A stretch of DNA of 64,000 nucleotides from Paenibacillus pabuli (GCF_039831995.1 NZ_JBDOIO010000004.1:930001-994000); one strand, 5' to 3'; shown: positions 9,250-21,430, counted from the stretch's first letter. Notes: generated by a model not told the origin, from the sequence alone. Translations and numbers: made by a program.

Positions 9250-10020
9250 ATGTCTTACCGTAAATTTGCTTATGTGTACGATGAATTAATGGAAGATATG
9301 CCTTATCCGGACTGGATAAGGTTTGCAAGAACAGCCTGGGAGCAGCATGGCATGCCAAAGAGCGTAGCCGAACTTGGATGCGGAACAGGATCTATTACGA
9401 TCCCGCTGGTTAACTCGGGTTTTGAAGTAACGGGCATTGACCTGTCTGCCGATATGTTATCCGTGGCGCGAAGCAAGATGGAGGGAACCCCTCAAGGTCA
9501 TCGCTTGTATCGTGAAGGCAGCGTCCGCTGGGTTCAGCAGGATATGCGGGATTGGAGAGTACCTGAACCAGTAGACTCCGTAATCTCCTTTTGTGACTGC
9601 ATTAATTATCTGCTTGAAAAGGAAGATGTTATTCGCACGTTCCAGCGTACCTATGAGATGCTGAAGCCCGAAGGGACGTTCCTGTTTGACGTACACCACC
9701 CTGACACCTTGATTCGTTATGAAGAAGAGCAGCCTTTTGTGCTGGATGAACGCTCTGTATCCTACATTTGGACCTGTGACATGGATCGTGAACGGTGTGA
9801 GATTGAGCATCATCTGAGTATCTTCTCCCGAGTGGATAATGGCAGCAAGGACATGTACCAGCGTTTTGAAGAGGTTCACGTTCAGCGTGCATACGATCCC
9901 GATTGGATGAAGCTGGAGCTGACAAAAGCCGGGTTCAGAGATGTACGCGTATATTCAGATTTCGAGTGGAAAGAAGCTGGAGAAGGCGCACAGCGGCTTT
10001 TTTATGTCGCAGTGAAATAG
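9250..10020 (+). CDS. yqeM: YqeM-like class I SAM-dependent methyltransferase
   Basis: A 256-residue protein with a classic class I methyltransferase domain: motif I is VAELGCGTGSITIPL and the acidic residue of the second strand is in VTGIDLSADML. The N-terminus (YRKFAYVYDELMEDMPY) matches the YqeM family. An in-frame extension to 9151 crosses a terminator hairpin, so ATG 9250 (or GTG 9241) is preferred; no strong ribosome binding site is visible. The position after rsfS fits B. subtilis yqeM, apart from the cvfB insertion. The substrate is unknown. Confidence 0.85.
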   Translation: MSYRKFAYVYDELMEDMPYPDWIRFARTAWEQHGMPKSVAELGCGTGSITIPLVNSGFEVTGIDLSADMLSVARSKMEGTPQGHRLYREGSVRWVQQDMRDWRVPEPVDSVISFCDCINYLLEKEDVIRTFQRTYEMLKPEGTFLFDVHHPDTLIRYEEEQPFVLDERSVSYIWTCDMDRERCEIEHHLSIFSRVDNGSKDMYQRFEEVHVQRAYDPDWMKLELTKAGFRDVRVYSDFEWKEAGEGAQRLFYVAVK

Positions 10021-10035
10021 AATTGCTAATGGAAG

Positions 10036-10070
10036 CTACCCTTATGAGGATAAGGGTGGTTTTTTATTTT
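10036..10070 (+). terminator. Rho-independent terminator after yqeM
   Basis: ACCCTTAT (10038-10045) pairs with ATAAGGGT (10050-10057) around a GAGG loop, followed by GGTTTTTTATTTT. Confidence 0.9.
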
Positions 10071-10177
10071 GTGATGAAAGGCATTGTCAGCAGCGGGAGA
10101 GGAAGCCATAATGGATGTATGGAAAACGCTTTCTGGAATTGGCATAGAATTTGTATTCATGAAAAGGCGGGTGCAAA

Positions 10178-11134
10178 ATGGAAAGTACATATAAAACAAG
10201 GCTGACTTCAGAACAGCTGAATGCCATTGCGAGGCAACATTTCAACACAGGCATCCAGGAATATAAGGAAATGATTGACGGATGGGCCAACCATGCTTAT
10301 TGTATCTCGCTGGATAACGGGCAGGTGGTGGTGCTCAAAATCGCTCCTACTAACGTCGATAAAACATTGCGTTGTGAGCAGGATCTTCTGATGGCTGAAG
10401 TTCAGGCACTGCGTCTCGTGGAAGAGCTCCGGGATGTGCCCGTCCCCCGTGTATTGGCGTGTGATACATCGTGCAGTCTTGCTCCTGCGGATTACTTTAT
10501 TATGGAATTTATGCCCGGCACGCCCTATAACAAGGTCAAAGATCAGTATAGTGAAGCAGAACAGGCAGGGATCGAACAGCAGCTTGGTGCATACAATCGT
10601 CGGATCAATGAGATCAAAGGAGAGAAATTCGGCTATTTCTCAGAAAAGAAACCAAAGTATAGCACTTGGAAGGAAGCATTTCTCAGTCTGATGGATGACC
10701 TGCTTACCGATGGTAAAGAGGCTGGCGTAAGTCTTCCTATCGATTATGATGGCCTTGCACAATTGATTATGGAGAAATCGGATGTGCTGAATGATGTTAA
10801 CGAGCCGGCTCTTATTCACTGGGATTTGTGGGATGGCAATGTATTTGTGGAAGAGGGGCGGATTACAGCCATTATTGATTTTGAACGTTCCCTTTGGGCG
10901 GATCCCCTGATGGAACACTATTTCAGTCATTTTAATTATACACCAGGGTTTGTAAGGGGGTATGGGAGGGCCATCACAACCGATAGCGAACGAAAACGAA
11001 GAAGCTTGTACGATCTGTATTTTGATCTGGTGCTGTGGATCGAATGCACATATCGTCAATATGATAACAAGGAACACATACAGTGGGCGATTAATAACTT
11101 GGAAGAAGGCATTGAGCGGTTTCGATTGTCCTGA
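10178..11134 (+). CDS. Aminoglycoside phosphotransferase (APH)-fold protein
   Basis: A 318-residue protein of the APH/choline-kinase fold. The catalytic loop is seen as LIHWDLWDGNVFV (H-x-D-x-x-x-x-N) and the metal-binding motif as AIIDFERSLWADP. The nucleotide-binding Lys is probably in VVVLKIAPT. Such proteins phosphorylate small hydroxylated compounds; the substrate cannot be read from the sequence and resistance should not be assumed. A weak AAAAGGCGGG site precedes the ATG. It has its own terminator upstream and a new promoter downstream, so it is likely a single-gene unit. B. subtilis lacks it at this position. Confidence 0.8.
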   Translation: MESTYKTRLTSEQLNAIARQHFNTGIQEYKEMIDGWANHAYCISLDNGQVVVLKIAPTNVDKTLRCEQDLLMAEVQALRLVEELRDVPVPRVLACDTSCSLAPADYFIMEFMPGTPYNKVKDQYSEAEQAGIEQQLGAYNRRINEIKGEKFGYFSEKKPKYSTWKEAFLSLMDDLLTDGKEAGVSLPIDYDGLAQLIMEKSDVLNDVNEPALIHWDLWDGNVFVEEGRITAIIDFERSLWADPLMEHYFSHFNYTPGFVRGYGRAITTDSERKRRSLYDLYFDLVLWIECTYRQYDNKEHIQWAINNLEEGIERFRLS

Positions 11135-11184
11135 GCCGAATGCTGAAGAACCGCATCATTTAAAGTCCAACAAAACACGCAATA

Positions 11185-11213
11185 TTGACTTTAGTCTTGC
11201 TTTTTTATATAAT
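11185..11213 (+). promoter_or_regulatory. SigA promoter of the T-box-leuS unit
   Basis: TTGACT (11185-11190) and TATAAT (11208-11213) are separated by 17 bases. This near-consensus vegetative promoter would start transcription near 11220, ahead of the T-box leader. Confidence 0.88.
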
Positions 11214-11239
11214 GGTCCCGATATTGTATACATATTTCG

Positions 11240-11530
11240 ATGATAAGGAACAGTAGTGAGTCCTGTACATGACAGAGAGTCGGCGGTTGGTGCAAGCCGA
11301 TTGACAGTATTTCACGAACTCGCCTTGGAGAAATGCGGTGATTACACCATCCTGTGCTTGAATGTCTGGCATTTCGTTCAGGAATGGAAATCCGCATCGG
11401 TTAACCGCCGTTACAGGTCCAAAGGGAGTGGATGACGAAGCACGTTCGTCCGCTAACTAGGGTGGTACCACGGGAATTCAACCTCTCGTCCCTAGCGCTG
11501 CAAACGCTATGGATGCTGAGGTTTTTTTGT
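11240..11530 (+). promoter_or_regulatory. T-box leader (leucine type) of leuS
   Basis: The conserved T-box motif AACTAGGGTGGTACCACGGG occupies 11455-11474. Downstream, a terminator stem is formed by ACCTC...TAGCG (11481-11497) with CGCTA...GAGGT (11505-11522), ending in a T run to 11528. A stem I region begins near 11271 with GAGAGTCGGCGG. The CTC triplet at 11319-11321, in the context GAACTCGCC, is the likely specifier and reads as leucine. Uncharged tRNA-Leu would pair with CTC and with the T-box bulge, favour the antiterminator and turn on leuS. The gap 11135-11567 between genes is filled by this element and its promoter. Confidence 0.93.
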
Positions 11531-11567
11531 TGCAATAAATGTGAATAACCAAGAGGAGGAACAATAG

Positions 11568-13992
<2,425 letters not shown>

Positions 13993-14012
<20 letters not shown>

Positions 14013-14838
14013 TTTCACCGGCTCTGAATACTTCATCCAGCTTTAACAAGTCTTCTTCGTACTTGTCATGGGTTGTATGGATGAGGCTGTCGAATACACC
14101 GTCCAGGCTGTTTTTCATTAAAGCAAGTGCCTGGGCGGTAATGCCGCCGGGTACTGCAACGCGAGCCTGAAGCTCTTGGGGTGTATATCCTCCTTCCGTA
14201 AGCAGCTTGCCTGTTCCGAGGAGCATTTCACCTGCAAGAGCGCAGGCATCTGCGCGTTTGATCCCTGTAAGTTTGACGGCACTCTCGATCCATTGTTCCA
14301 GGAAGAAGGATATGAATGCAGGTCCGCAGCTGGAAAAGTCGGATGTAATGCGGGTGCAGGCTTCATCGACTTGGTAAGGTCTGCTGAAGTGACTGAGAAG
14401 CCCTTCCAGAACGGAACGGTCCTCAGGAGTCATGCGTTCGCCATGAATGCACAGGGATGCTCCGCTGCCGACCTGGTGTGTAACGCTGGGAATAATCTTG
14501 GAGACTTTGCAAGGAAGTGAAGATTCCAGATGGCGCAGCTGCACGGGACTCGTAATCGAGACGATGATGTGATTGGGATTTACGACAGGCAGAATGTCGT
14601 CAATAACATGCTTAAATTCGAGTGGCTTCACGCATAGAAATATGATGTTGCTTCGGATGACAGTTTCCCGATTGCTCTGCGATTCATGCAGACCGGGATA
14701 ACGGAGGGATAACTGACGCACTTTGGAAGGGGTCCGATTGCTTGCAGCGATCTGCCGAGGCTCGAGTGCTCCGGACTGAATCAAGGCATAGATCAGCAGG
14801 CTTCCCATGCTGCCGGTTCCGATAAATCCAACCTTCAT
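13993..14838 (-). CDS. comER: ComER, pyrroline-5-carboxylate reductase-like protein
   Basis: A 281-residue protein of the ProC fold with an N-terminal NAD(P) motif [14 protein letters not shown] and the C-terminal ProC signature [11 protein letters not shown]. The start is ATG at 14838 (reverse strand) with AGGAGG upstream; an in-frame extension to 14961 lacks a site and runs toward comEA. In B. subtilis comER lies upstream of and opposite to comEA, exactly as here, which is the reason for the name rather than proC. Its biochemical role is not settled; it has been linked to sporulation and biofilm formation in some Bacillus species. The stop (13993-13995) lies inside the end of leuS. Confidence 0.88.
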
Positions 14839-15025
14839 TGTTTCAGGCCTCCTTTCATGCTTTACGGTACTGGCGCAGTTCGTTCCTTCTATTCTATGCA
14901 TCAGGACTTGTATGACATGACATGAAAAAAGCAAAGCTATGATTTCACCAGTAACATTCAACGGTTCGGAAGCACCGCCCGTGTTCAGAATATTTTATTT
15001 TGAAGACAGGGAGAGGTGTGGAAGC

Positions 15026-15604
15026 ATGAAATGGAAACAGGGAATAGCCATTGCTGCTGCGGTGATAGGAAGTGTATTCATATTATGGTCGGGCAAAAGT
15101 GAACAGCCTCCTTCTGGCTGGGAACCCATACAGCTCGGCACCGAGACGCCGACGAAAGAGCAGGAGCCCCCTGCTGTGCAGTCGGCTGTTTTGGGTCATG
15201 GCGAAGCGGATCAGCTTGTAGATGCAGACCCGAATAAAGCTGCTGGTGGCGCTGTTGCGGAGGGGACTGAACAGGCAAATATGGCTGTTAAAGAGACGGG
15301 TTCAAATAGCAGTGCGAGTGAACCAGAGGTTGCTTCGGTAACGGTACCTGCAGTGGAATCTGCTTCAGAAAATACTCAAACCGCTCTGCCTGCACAGGAT
15401 ATCGATAACGGTAAAATTGATGTCAATACAGCACCTGCTTCCAAACTTACGGAGCTTCCGGGCATAGGGGAGAAAAAAGCCCAGGCCATCATTGACTATC
15501 GCAATGCCCATGGTCCTTTTACCAAAGTAAGCGATTTGACAAAGGTCAAGGGAATTGGGATGAAAATGTTGGAGAAAATGGCCCCCTATGTTCAGATCCG
15601 ATAA
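15026..15604 (+). CDS. comEA: Competence protein ComEA (DNA receptor)
   Basis: A 192-residue membrane-anchored DNA-binding protein. One N-terminal membrane segment (about residues 5-22) is followed by a long Ser/Glu/Ala-rich linker and a C-terminal double helix-hairpin-helix domain, with LTELPGIGEKKAQAII and LTKVKGIGMKMLEKM. In competent Bacillus ComEA binds double-stranded DNA outside the membrane and hands it to ComEC. The start ATG 15026 follows GGGAGAGGTG; an extension to 14939 has no ribosome binding site. It heads the comE genes and is divergent from comER. Confidence 0.93.
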   Translation: MKWKQGIAIAAAVIGSVFILWSGKSEQPPSGWEPIQLGTETPTKEQEPPAVQSAVLGHGEADQLVDADPNKAAGGAVAEGTEQANMAVKETGSNSSASEPEVASVTVPAVESASENTQTALPAQDIDNGKIDVNTAPASKLTELPGIGEKKAQAIIDYRNAHGPFTKVSDLTKVKGIGMKMLEKMAPYVQIR

Positions 15605-15713
15605 TTGCTCTAATAAGATGATTACGGGCAGTAAACAAATATTTTCTTACGTTAAGTGACTAGATATGCATGGTACTGAATGTAATTTATAACGAACGGG
15701 AGAGGAAACGAAC

Positions 15714-16235
15714 ATGAGTACAGCAGATGTACGCAAAGATTGGGATACTTATTTCATGGACATCGCCTATATGGTCTCAACCCGTTCCCGCTGTTCGCGG
15801 CGCCATGTGGGAGCCGTGCTGGTTCAAGGTAAAAAATTGCTTGGAACAGCGTATAACGGTGCACCCATGGGCGTTCCCGACTGCTCCGAAGCCGGATGCA
15901 TGATTTCCGAAGAGTATGAGCTGGTCGTAACCGATGGTCAGGAGGAAATGATCAAAAAGCAGCGCTGTATTCGGACGATACATGCGGAGCAAAATCTGCT
16001 TTTGTTTACCGATCGGAATGACCGTGAAGGATCTTCCGTGTACGTGACGGATGAACCTTGCTGGACTTGTTCCAATATGCTGGCAAACAGCGGCATCACA
16101 GAGATTGTTTTTCATCGTCCGTATCCCAAGGATACAGGCAAAGTAACACGCATGATGGCTCAGAAGGGGATAACGTTTCGCAGGTTGGAGAATTATCAAC
16201 CACCGCGTGAAACCATGATGACGATTAGTGATTAA
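15714..16235 (+). CDS. comEB: ComE operon protein 2, deoxycytidylate deaminase
   Basis: A 173-residue zinc-dependent dCMP deaminase-like protein. The zinc and catalytic residues are visible as TIHAEQN (His, Glu) and PCWTCSNML (two Cys). An additional Cys/His cluster (SRCSRRHVGAV, CSEAGC) is typical of dCMP deaminases with an extra zinc. It lies 110 bases after comEA, matching the B. subtilis order. It is not thought to be essential for DNA uptake; it probably serves dUMP supply for thymidylate synthesis. Confidence 0.93.
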   Translation: MSTADVRKDWDTYFMDIAYMVSTRSRCSRRHVGAVLVQGKKLLGTAYNGAPMGVPDCSEAGCMISEEYELVVTDGQEEMIKKQRCIRTIHAEQNLLLFTDRNDREGSSVYVTDEPCWTCSNMLANSGITEIVFHRPYPKDTGKVTRMMAQKGITFRRLENYQPPRETMMTISD

Positions 16236-16319
16236 CGGTATTTTAATGCTGGTTAAAAATTTGAAAACACAGGCAGGCCATTAAAAGAAGGATAACGTAT
16301 AGTGGATTCGATGGGGAAG

Positions 16320-16358
16320 AACCCCCGGTTTAGCTGTTTCAGCTGCCGGGGTTTCTTT
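16320..16358 (+). terminator. Hairpin terminator between comEB and comEC
   Basis: AACCCCCGGTTTAGCTG (16320-16336) pairs with CAGCTGCCGGGGTTT (16340-16354) around TTT, leaving a short TTTCTTTG tail. It is a strong stem with a modest T run, so it may end or only reduce transcription into comEC. Confidence 0.75.
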
Positions 16359-16396
16359 GCATTCCATTAATTTATGTCGGAGGGAGGAATACGTTA

Positions 16397-19210
16397 GTGA
16401 AGGGCAGACCTTTATTCGTGTTCACTGTTTGTTGGTTGTGCGGCAGCGGGTTGGCATGTGTTATGACAGGATGGACTCTGGTTTGGGGGATGCTCGGTGC
16501 AATCGCTTGTTTGCCGTTCCTGCTACAATGGATTGACATGCGGGGTTGGTCCATCTTGGTGTTAATCGCGTCGCTAACAGGTGGTGCTGTGCACTGGGAG
16601 TGGAACGAGGCCCGGAATGTAAGCAGTTTGCCCGAGGTTACTCAACTGGAAGTTGCAGAACTGGATGGTTACGCTGCTACGCTTTATGGAACATTGGATT
16701 CAGACGTTCGGATTGACGGCGACCGGGCAGACTTTCAGATTCAGCTTACTTCAATAGAACCTTTGGCAGAGGACCAATCTGGGACAGAAACCGAAATTCT
16801 GCAGATGCCTACAAAAAAAGAACGCCTGATGGTGCAGGTACGATTGGCTGAAGAGGAAGAACAGCAGGTCGCGGCAGAATGGCGGCGAGGTGACGCAATC
16901 ACGTTGACCGGTTCACTGGCGCTGCCGGGAGAAGCGAGGAATTTTGGCGGTTTTGATTATCGGAATTATCTAAAGACACAGTATATCCATTGGTTGTTTA
17001 AAGTGAAAGGAGCCAGTTCGGTAACAACCACTTCTCCAGAAGGGTTTGGACAGTTCAATATACTCCGTTGGAATGACCTGGTCAGAAACCAATTGGGTTC
17101 TGCAGTAGACCGACTGTTCCCCGAACCTCACGCGGGTTACATGAAAGGACTTATTATAGGTATGGCAAGCGACATAGATCCGGATACATATGGTCAATTT
17201 TCACAACTGGGACTTACGCACATACTGGCTATCTCGGGTACGCATGTTGCCGTATATGTGGCGTCGCTATTACTTCTTATGTCGTGGCTGAGGTTAACCC
17301 GGGAAACATCACTTACCATTGTCTTGTTAATGATTCCTGCATATGTGCTGTTATCGGGCGGTTCGCCTTCGGTTATTCGTGCAGGGATTATGTCCATGAT
17401 CGGTTTGTATATGGCGCGGCGAGGGCTCGCCAGGGACGGACTGCAGATGATTAGTGCAGCTGCCTTGATGATGATGTGGTGGAATCCCTATTTCCTGCTC
17501 AGTGTGAGCTTTCAGCTGTCCTTTCTCGTGACTGCAGGGCTGATGATCTATATGCCCCTTATAAATCGGCTATTTAATGGCTGGCCCAAAGCCATTGCAG
17601 CGACAGCTTCAGTAACAATAACCGCACAGCTCATTTCTTTTCCAGTAACCATTCTATATTTCAACCAGTTTTCACTGCTTTCCTTCGTCGCCAATTTTCT
17701 GCTTGTATCTTTAATTAGCGCTGTTGTACTGCCGCTCGGTACGGTCGCGCTTATATTATCATTCCTCTGGCTGCCTCTGGCCAAACCTCTTGCCTGGGTT
17801 GCGATTGTACTCAACAAACTGACATTTGTGAGCGTAGAATGGATGAACAGCCTGCCGGGTTTTGTGCTCATCTGGGCTACACCTTCCCTGTTATGGATTG
17901 CGGCATATTATGCTGTTCTATATATACTTTTGTACCTTCTTCATCGGGGAAAAGGAGAGGTTCAGCCTGCCTTGAACGCTGAAGGAGACACGGTACCATT
18001 GAATCAGGCATCACGTGAACGTCGTCTGGTTGAAGCCGTTAAGTCTGGTGTGATGGATACACCGATGGAAAACCAAGGTGGAAGTGATCAGGTTCGGAGT
18101 AATAAGTCTGGATCGATGACGACACTCAGTGCAAGTATTGCCTGGCCGGAGTATACAAGTGCATTTACGGCACGAGGTGCAGGCTACTATACTGGTGAAC
18201 GGATGAGTTTGTTCCATAAAGGGGTATGTGGTTTGCTGGTTCTGATTCTTGTTGCGGGGTTGGCTTGGGCTTACCGGACTCCCCAGCCTACCGGCACTGG
18301 AGTCGTTCAGTTTTTGGATATTGGCCAGGGGGATAGCACACTCATTACTACGCCTAGAGGTAAACATATACTGGTGGATGGCGGCGGCACGGTTCACTTT
18401 GGCAACCAGGAATCCTGGAAAATTCGGCGAGATCCTTATGAAGTAGGAGCTAAAGTAGTTGTGCCTTTATTGAAAAAACGTGGCATTCATCGACTGGATG
18501 CAGTCATTCTGACCCATGCCGATCAGGATCATGCCGGAGGCTTGCAGGCCGTGCTTGAGCAGATTCCGGTTGAACGTTTCATGTTTAACGGTACAACAAG
18601 TGGCAAAGACAATTTCGAAAAGTTGCTGGATACCGCAGTAGAACGACATATTCCGTTATATGCCATTCAACAAGGAATGTCATACGCACCGGATAATGAG
18701 ACCGCGCTTCATTTTATATCACCGGATCTGGATCATTCACTGGTTGCAGAAGGCAGACTGCCTGTGTCTGAACACCAAAACCATGATTCAGTTGTATTTC
18801 TGCTGGATATGGCAGGCGCCTCCCTGTTATTCACAGGAGACATGGATGCAGCAGCAGAACAGAATCTGTTATATATGATACAAGACGGATCTCTTGCAGC
18901 ATCATTCAAACAAGAAAGTGATTCATTCTCTTTGTCTTCCACCCGCAAGGCGGTCGATGTGTTGAAGGTGGCGCACCATGGCAGCAAGACATCGTCGACC
19001 GAAGCGTGGCTGCAGTACTGGGATGCCAAATCAGCGGTCATTTCAGCAGGAGCCAACAATACCTATGGACATCCCAACCCTGATGTACTCGAACGCCTGG
19101 AATCTGTGGGTTCGCAGATTTACCGAACAGATCAGATGGGCGAAATCCAGATGAGAATAAAAGACGGCAAGATTGACGTACGTCAAAAATTGATTATGGA
19201 TGAATTATGA
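16397..19210 (+). CDS. comEC: DNA internalisation channel protein ComEC/Rec2
   Basis: A 937-residue polytopic membrane protein that forms the channel for single-stranded DNA during transformation. An N-terminal soluble OB-like region (DUF4131) lies between membrane helices, the central Competence domain holds SQLGLTHILAISGTHVAVY and many helices, and the C-terminal metallo-beta-lactamase domain shows LDIGQGDSTLI, LTHADQDHAGG and VAHHGSKTSS. It is longer than the 776-residue B. subtilis protein, partly because of a hydrophilic segment near residues 520-600. The GTG start at 16397 follows GGAGGGAGG. Confidence 0.94.
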   Translation: MKGRPLFVFTVCWLCGSGLACVMTGWTLVWGMLGAIACLPFLLQWIDMRGWSILVLIASLTGGAVHWEWNEARNVSSLPEVTQLEVAELDGYAATLYGTLDSDVRIDGDRADFQIQLTSIEPLAEDQSGTETEILQMPTKKERLMVQVRLAEEEEQQVAAEWRRGDAITLTGSLALPGEARNFGGFDYRNYLKTQYIHWLFKVKGASSVTTTSPEGFGQFNILRWNDLVRNQLGSAVDRLFPEPHAGYMKGLIIGMASDIDPDTYGQFSQLGLTHILAISGTHVAVYVASLLLLMSWLRLTRETSLTIVLLMIPAYVLLSGGSPSVIRAGIMSMIGLYMARRGLARDGLQMISAAALMMMWWNPYFLLSVSFQLSFLVTAGLMIYMPLINRLFNGWPKAIAATASVTITAQLISFPVTILYFNQFSLLSFVANFLLVSLISAVVLPLGTVALILSFLWLPLAKPLAWVAIVLNKLTFVSVEWMNSLPGFVLIWATPSLLWIAAYYAVLYILLYLLHRGKGEVQPALNAEGDTVPLNQASRERRLVEAVKSGVMDTPMENQGGSDQVRSNKSGSMTTLSASIAWPEYTSAFTARGAGYYTGERMSLFHKGVCGLLVLILVAGLAWAYRTPQPTGTGVVQFLDIGQGDSTLITTPRGKHILVDGGGTVHFGNQESWKIRRDPYEVGAKVVVPLLKKRGIHRLDAVILTHADQDHAGGLQAVLEQIPVERFMFNGTTSGKDNFEKLLDTAVERHIPLYAIQQGMSYAPDNETALHFISPDLDHSLVAEGRLPVSEHQNHDSVVFLLDMAGASLLFTGDMDAAAEQNLLYMIQDGSLAASFKQESDSFSLSSTRKAVDVLKVAHHGSKTSSTEAWLQYWDAKSAVISAGANNTYGHPNPDVLERLESVGSQIYRTDQMGEIQMRIKDGKIDVRQKLIMDEL

Positions 19211-19319
19211 ATTTTCGCCCGGTGCAGGATAATGGTTATTTTTACCGAATAATGATTAGGCTCAGTTTTATTAAGCGCCAGAGATACCGAGATACATAAT
19301 AAGAAGGGGATAAGAAGCG

Positions 19320-21335
19320 ATGGGATACGAAGAAACAAGACTAAAGAACGGCGGAGTTAAGCAGCATTTCAGAGCTAAGTGGCTCAAAATAACATTGATG
19401 TTATGTATTGGAGTTATCTTTTCCAGCTTGCTGCCCGGTCAGTCTCCTGCGACTGCAGCATCCACTACAAGCAGCTCGATCATTTCCGTACTGGACCGTA
19501 ACCATTATCTAATCGACACTGGTACAGTTTGGGCTAAGGGCATGACCAGTGGAGTCTGGACGCAAAGTCGAAACCTGATTGGCATCTCCAAAGGTGATTC
19601 TCATTCCCTATATGGTTGGACTGCGGATGGGCAAGTCTATCGTTGGGATGTGGACAATCCGCAAAAGCCTGAGATAAATCAATACAATGGAGTAGAAAAG
19701 GTGTATGGAAATGGTTTGATCCTTCTTCAGGATGGAACACTCCACGACGATGGAAAGCAAATTAAAGGGTTGGAATCCATTATCGATGTCGGTCCTTATC
19801 CAGCGGATCGTAATTATTCATATGGCGCATTATCTTCGTCGGGAGACGTCTATTATGCGGACTATCGAAACATGGTTCGCAAGGTAGGGAACGTAGCGGA
19901 TGGAAAAGCCGTTGCCACGAATAGTGCGTATGCTGCTGTTCTGAAGAACGACGGATCCGTAGTTATTGTTAATATGATGTATGAAGAGGAGCAGGTACAA
20001 GTCGCAAGTGACGTTCAATCCATAATCTGGCAAGGGAGTACACATAAGCTACTAACGGTGAAGAAAGATGGCACGGTATGGAGTTATGATCGTACGGCTA
20101 AATATAAGTCTGAACAATTGGCAGGGCTAACGAATGTCAATCAGCTTATATATTCGTTTGAGCTAGATGAATTATATGCACGATTACAGGATGGATCTTG
20201 GGTTGTCTATAATGAAGGGCAAATGGTACCACTCCAAGTTCCTTCATTAACTAAAGTAACGTTAACTGCATCGGCGAAAGAAGCTGTTATTGGAGATGAA
20301 GTTACACTTTCGGTTCAGCAGACATATAGCAACGGCTTTAAAACTAAACGTCAGCCGCAACCTGCGGAAATAACGTTGGAACAGCCTCAAGTTGCTAAAA
20401 TTCAGGATGACGGCAAACTTAAGGTTACGGGGATTGGGACGACTCAAGTAACATTTACAATAGAAGACCTGACTTCAAGCATTCAGTTGGATGTAGGAGT
20501 GCAGCAAAAGCTGACAGGAGCTGCATTATTAAATGGTACCGTATATTTGCCAGTGCAGTCGGTGTTTAAGACGTTAGGTGCCAAAGTCGAGGTAAAAGGT
20601 TCGTCTTTTTCAATTCAACTTGGAGATGACAAGATTATCCTGCAAAAGGGAAATGCAACTGCGCAATTTAACAATAAAGAGCTCAAGTTAAAAGGAAAAG
20701 TGCAAACCATTGGAGGACAGACGGTATTTCCAGCAAGTCTCTTGAGTCAGACTGCAGGGATTAAAGTTCGATGGGATGGAGAGTTAAAACAGGCAGAGGT
20801 TCTGGTGGGTAAGTCATCCATTCTTATTGAATCCAAGGATACAGCTGCACTAATCAAGAAAAAAGAGCTTGGAAGTCTTAGCCGATTGATCGGCAAATCG
20901 TATTGGATTAATAGTTACACCGAGTTGGGACAACGTTTCAGCAAAGTAACGATAACCGATATCGAAATTAATAAGAATGATTCTGGAGATAAGAGCTACT
21001 CTGTAGTATTTCGTAACGCAAAAGGTAAAACAGGTGTTGTTTATGCAGGGGGCAATGCCACCAAGGTCACGGAGATGTTGTCAGATTCGGATCAATTCTT
21101 CACTTATGATCCCTACCAAAAATACAAATGGTCGCAGTCCACATGGAAGAAGATTATTGCCGGTGAAGTAGCTCTGGGTATGACCACGACACAAGCAGGT
21201 TTGGCGTGGGGAGACCCCACGAGCATTACCCAAGAAATGAGTTCAAAGGGTAAAATAGAAGTGTGGGTCTATGCTGGGCCGAATTTATTGCGTGTTTTGA
21301 GCTTTGTCAGTGGAAAACTGATTAGCATTTATTAA
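19320..21335 (+). CDS. Exported stalk-domain protein with RCC1-like and Ig-like regions
   Basis: A 671-residue secreted protein that I do not recognise as a named gene. A hydrophobic signal peptide spans about residues 24-48 (ending SPATAAS). Residues 50-300 contain repeated 'GTVWA/DGQVYRWD/DGTVWSYD' strands like RCC1-type propellers. Residues 308-394 look like a bacterial Ig-like domain (VTLTASAKEAVIGDEVTLSV). Residues 398-497 match the copper-amine-oxidase N-terminal-like stalk domain common in Paenibacillus (LNGTVYLPVQSVFKTLGAKV). The C-terminus has a short motif, GMTTTQAGLAWGDPT, resembling SmpA/OmlA-type repeats. Codons look more AT-rich than in the neighbours. Probably a cell-envelope protein. 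Confidence 0.7.
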   Translation: MGYEETRLKNGGVKQHFRAKWLKITLMLCIGVIFSSLLPGQSPATAASTTSSSIISVLDRNHYLIDTGTVWAKGMTSGVWTQSRNLIGISKGDSHSLYGWTADGQVYRWDVDNPQKPEINQYNGVEKVYGNGLILLQDGTLHDDGKQIKGLESIIDVGPYPADRNYSYGALSSSGDVYYADYRNMVRKVGNVADGKAVATNSAYAAVLKNDGSVVIVNMMYEEEQVQVASDVQSIIWQGSTHKLLTVKKDGTVWSYDRTAKYKSEQLAGLTNVNQLIYSFELDELYARLQDGSWVVYNEGQMVPLQVPSLTKVTLTASAKEAVIGDEVTLSVQQTYSNGFKTKRQPQPAEITLEQPQVAKIQDDGKLKVTGIGTTQVTFTIEDLTSSIQLDVGVQQKLTGAALLNGTVYLPVQSVFKTLGAKVEVKGSSFSIQLGDDKIILQKGNATAQFNNKELKLKGKVQTIGGQTVFPASLLSQTAGIKVRWDGELKQAEVLVGKSSILIESKDTAALIKKKELGSLSRLIGKSYWINSYTELGQRFSKVTITDIEINKNDSGDKSYSVVFRNAKGKTGVVYAGGNATKVTEMLSDSDQFFTYDPYQKYKWSQSTWKKIIAGEVALGMTTTQAGLAWGDPTSITQEMSSKGKIEVWVYAGPNLLRVLSFVSGKLISIY

Positions 21336-21380
21336 ATTTATCTTCAATAGCATGAAATCACCGTCTCAATGAAATTATGC

Positions 21381-21430
21381 AAAAAGCCCGTTTCGGCTAG
21401 ACTCCTGGTTGGAGTATAGCCGAAACGGGC
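21381..21430 (-). terminator. Terminator of the small reverse-strand gene
   Basis: GCCCGTTTCGGCTA (21386-21399) pairs with TAGCCGAAACGGGC (21417-21430), with an inner ACTCC/GGAGT stem. On the reverse strand it ends in a T run (AAAAA on the forward strand at 21381-21385). It may also stop read-through from the stalk-domain gene. Confidence 0.85.

Noticed and set aside
10178..11134. Antibiotic resistance gene
   Set aside because: The APH fold alone does not show aminoglycoside activity; many relatives act on other small molecules and there is no mobile element nearby.
14839..14961. N-terminal extension of ComER
   Set aside because: The NAD-binding motif starts at 14838 with AGGAGG upstream; the extension has no site and is not ProC-like.
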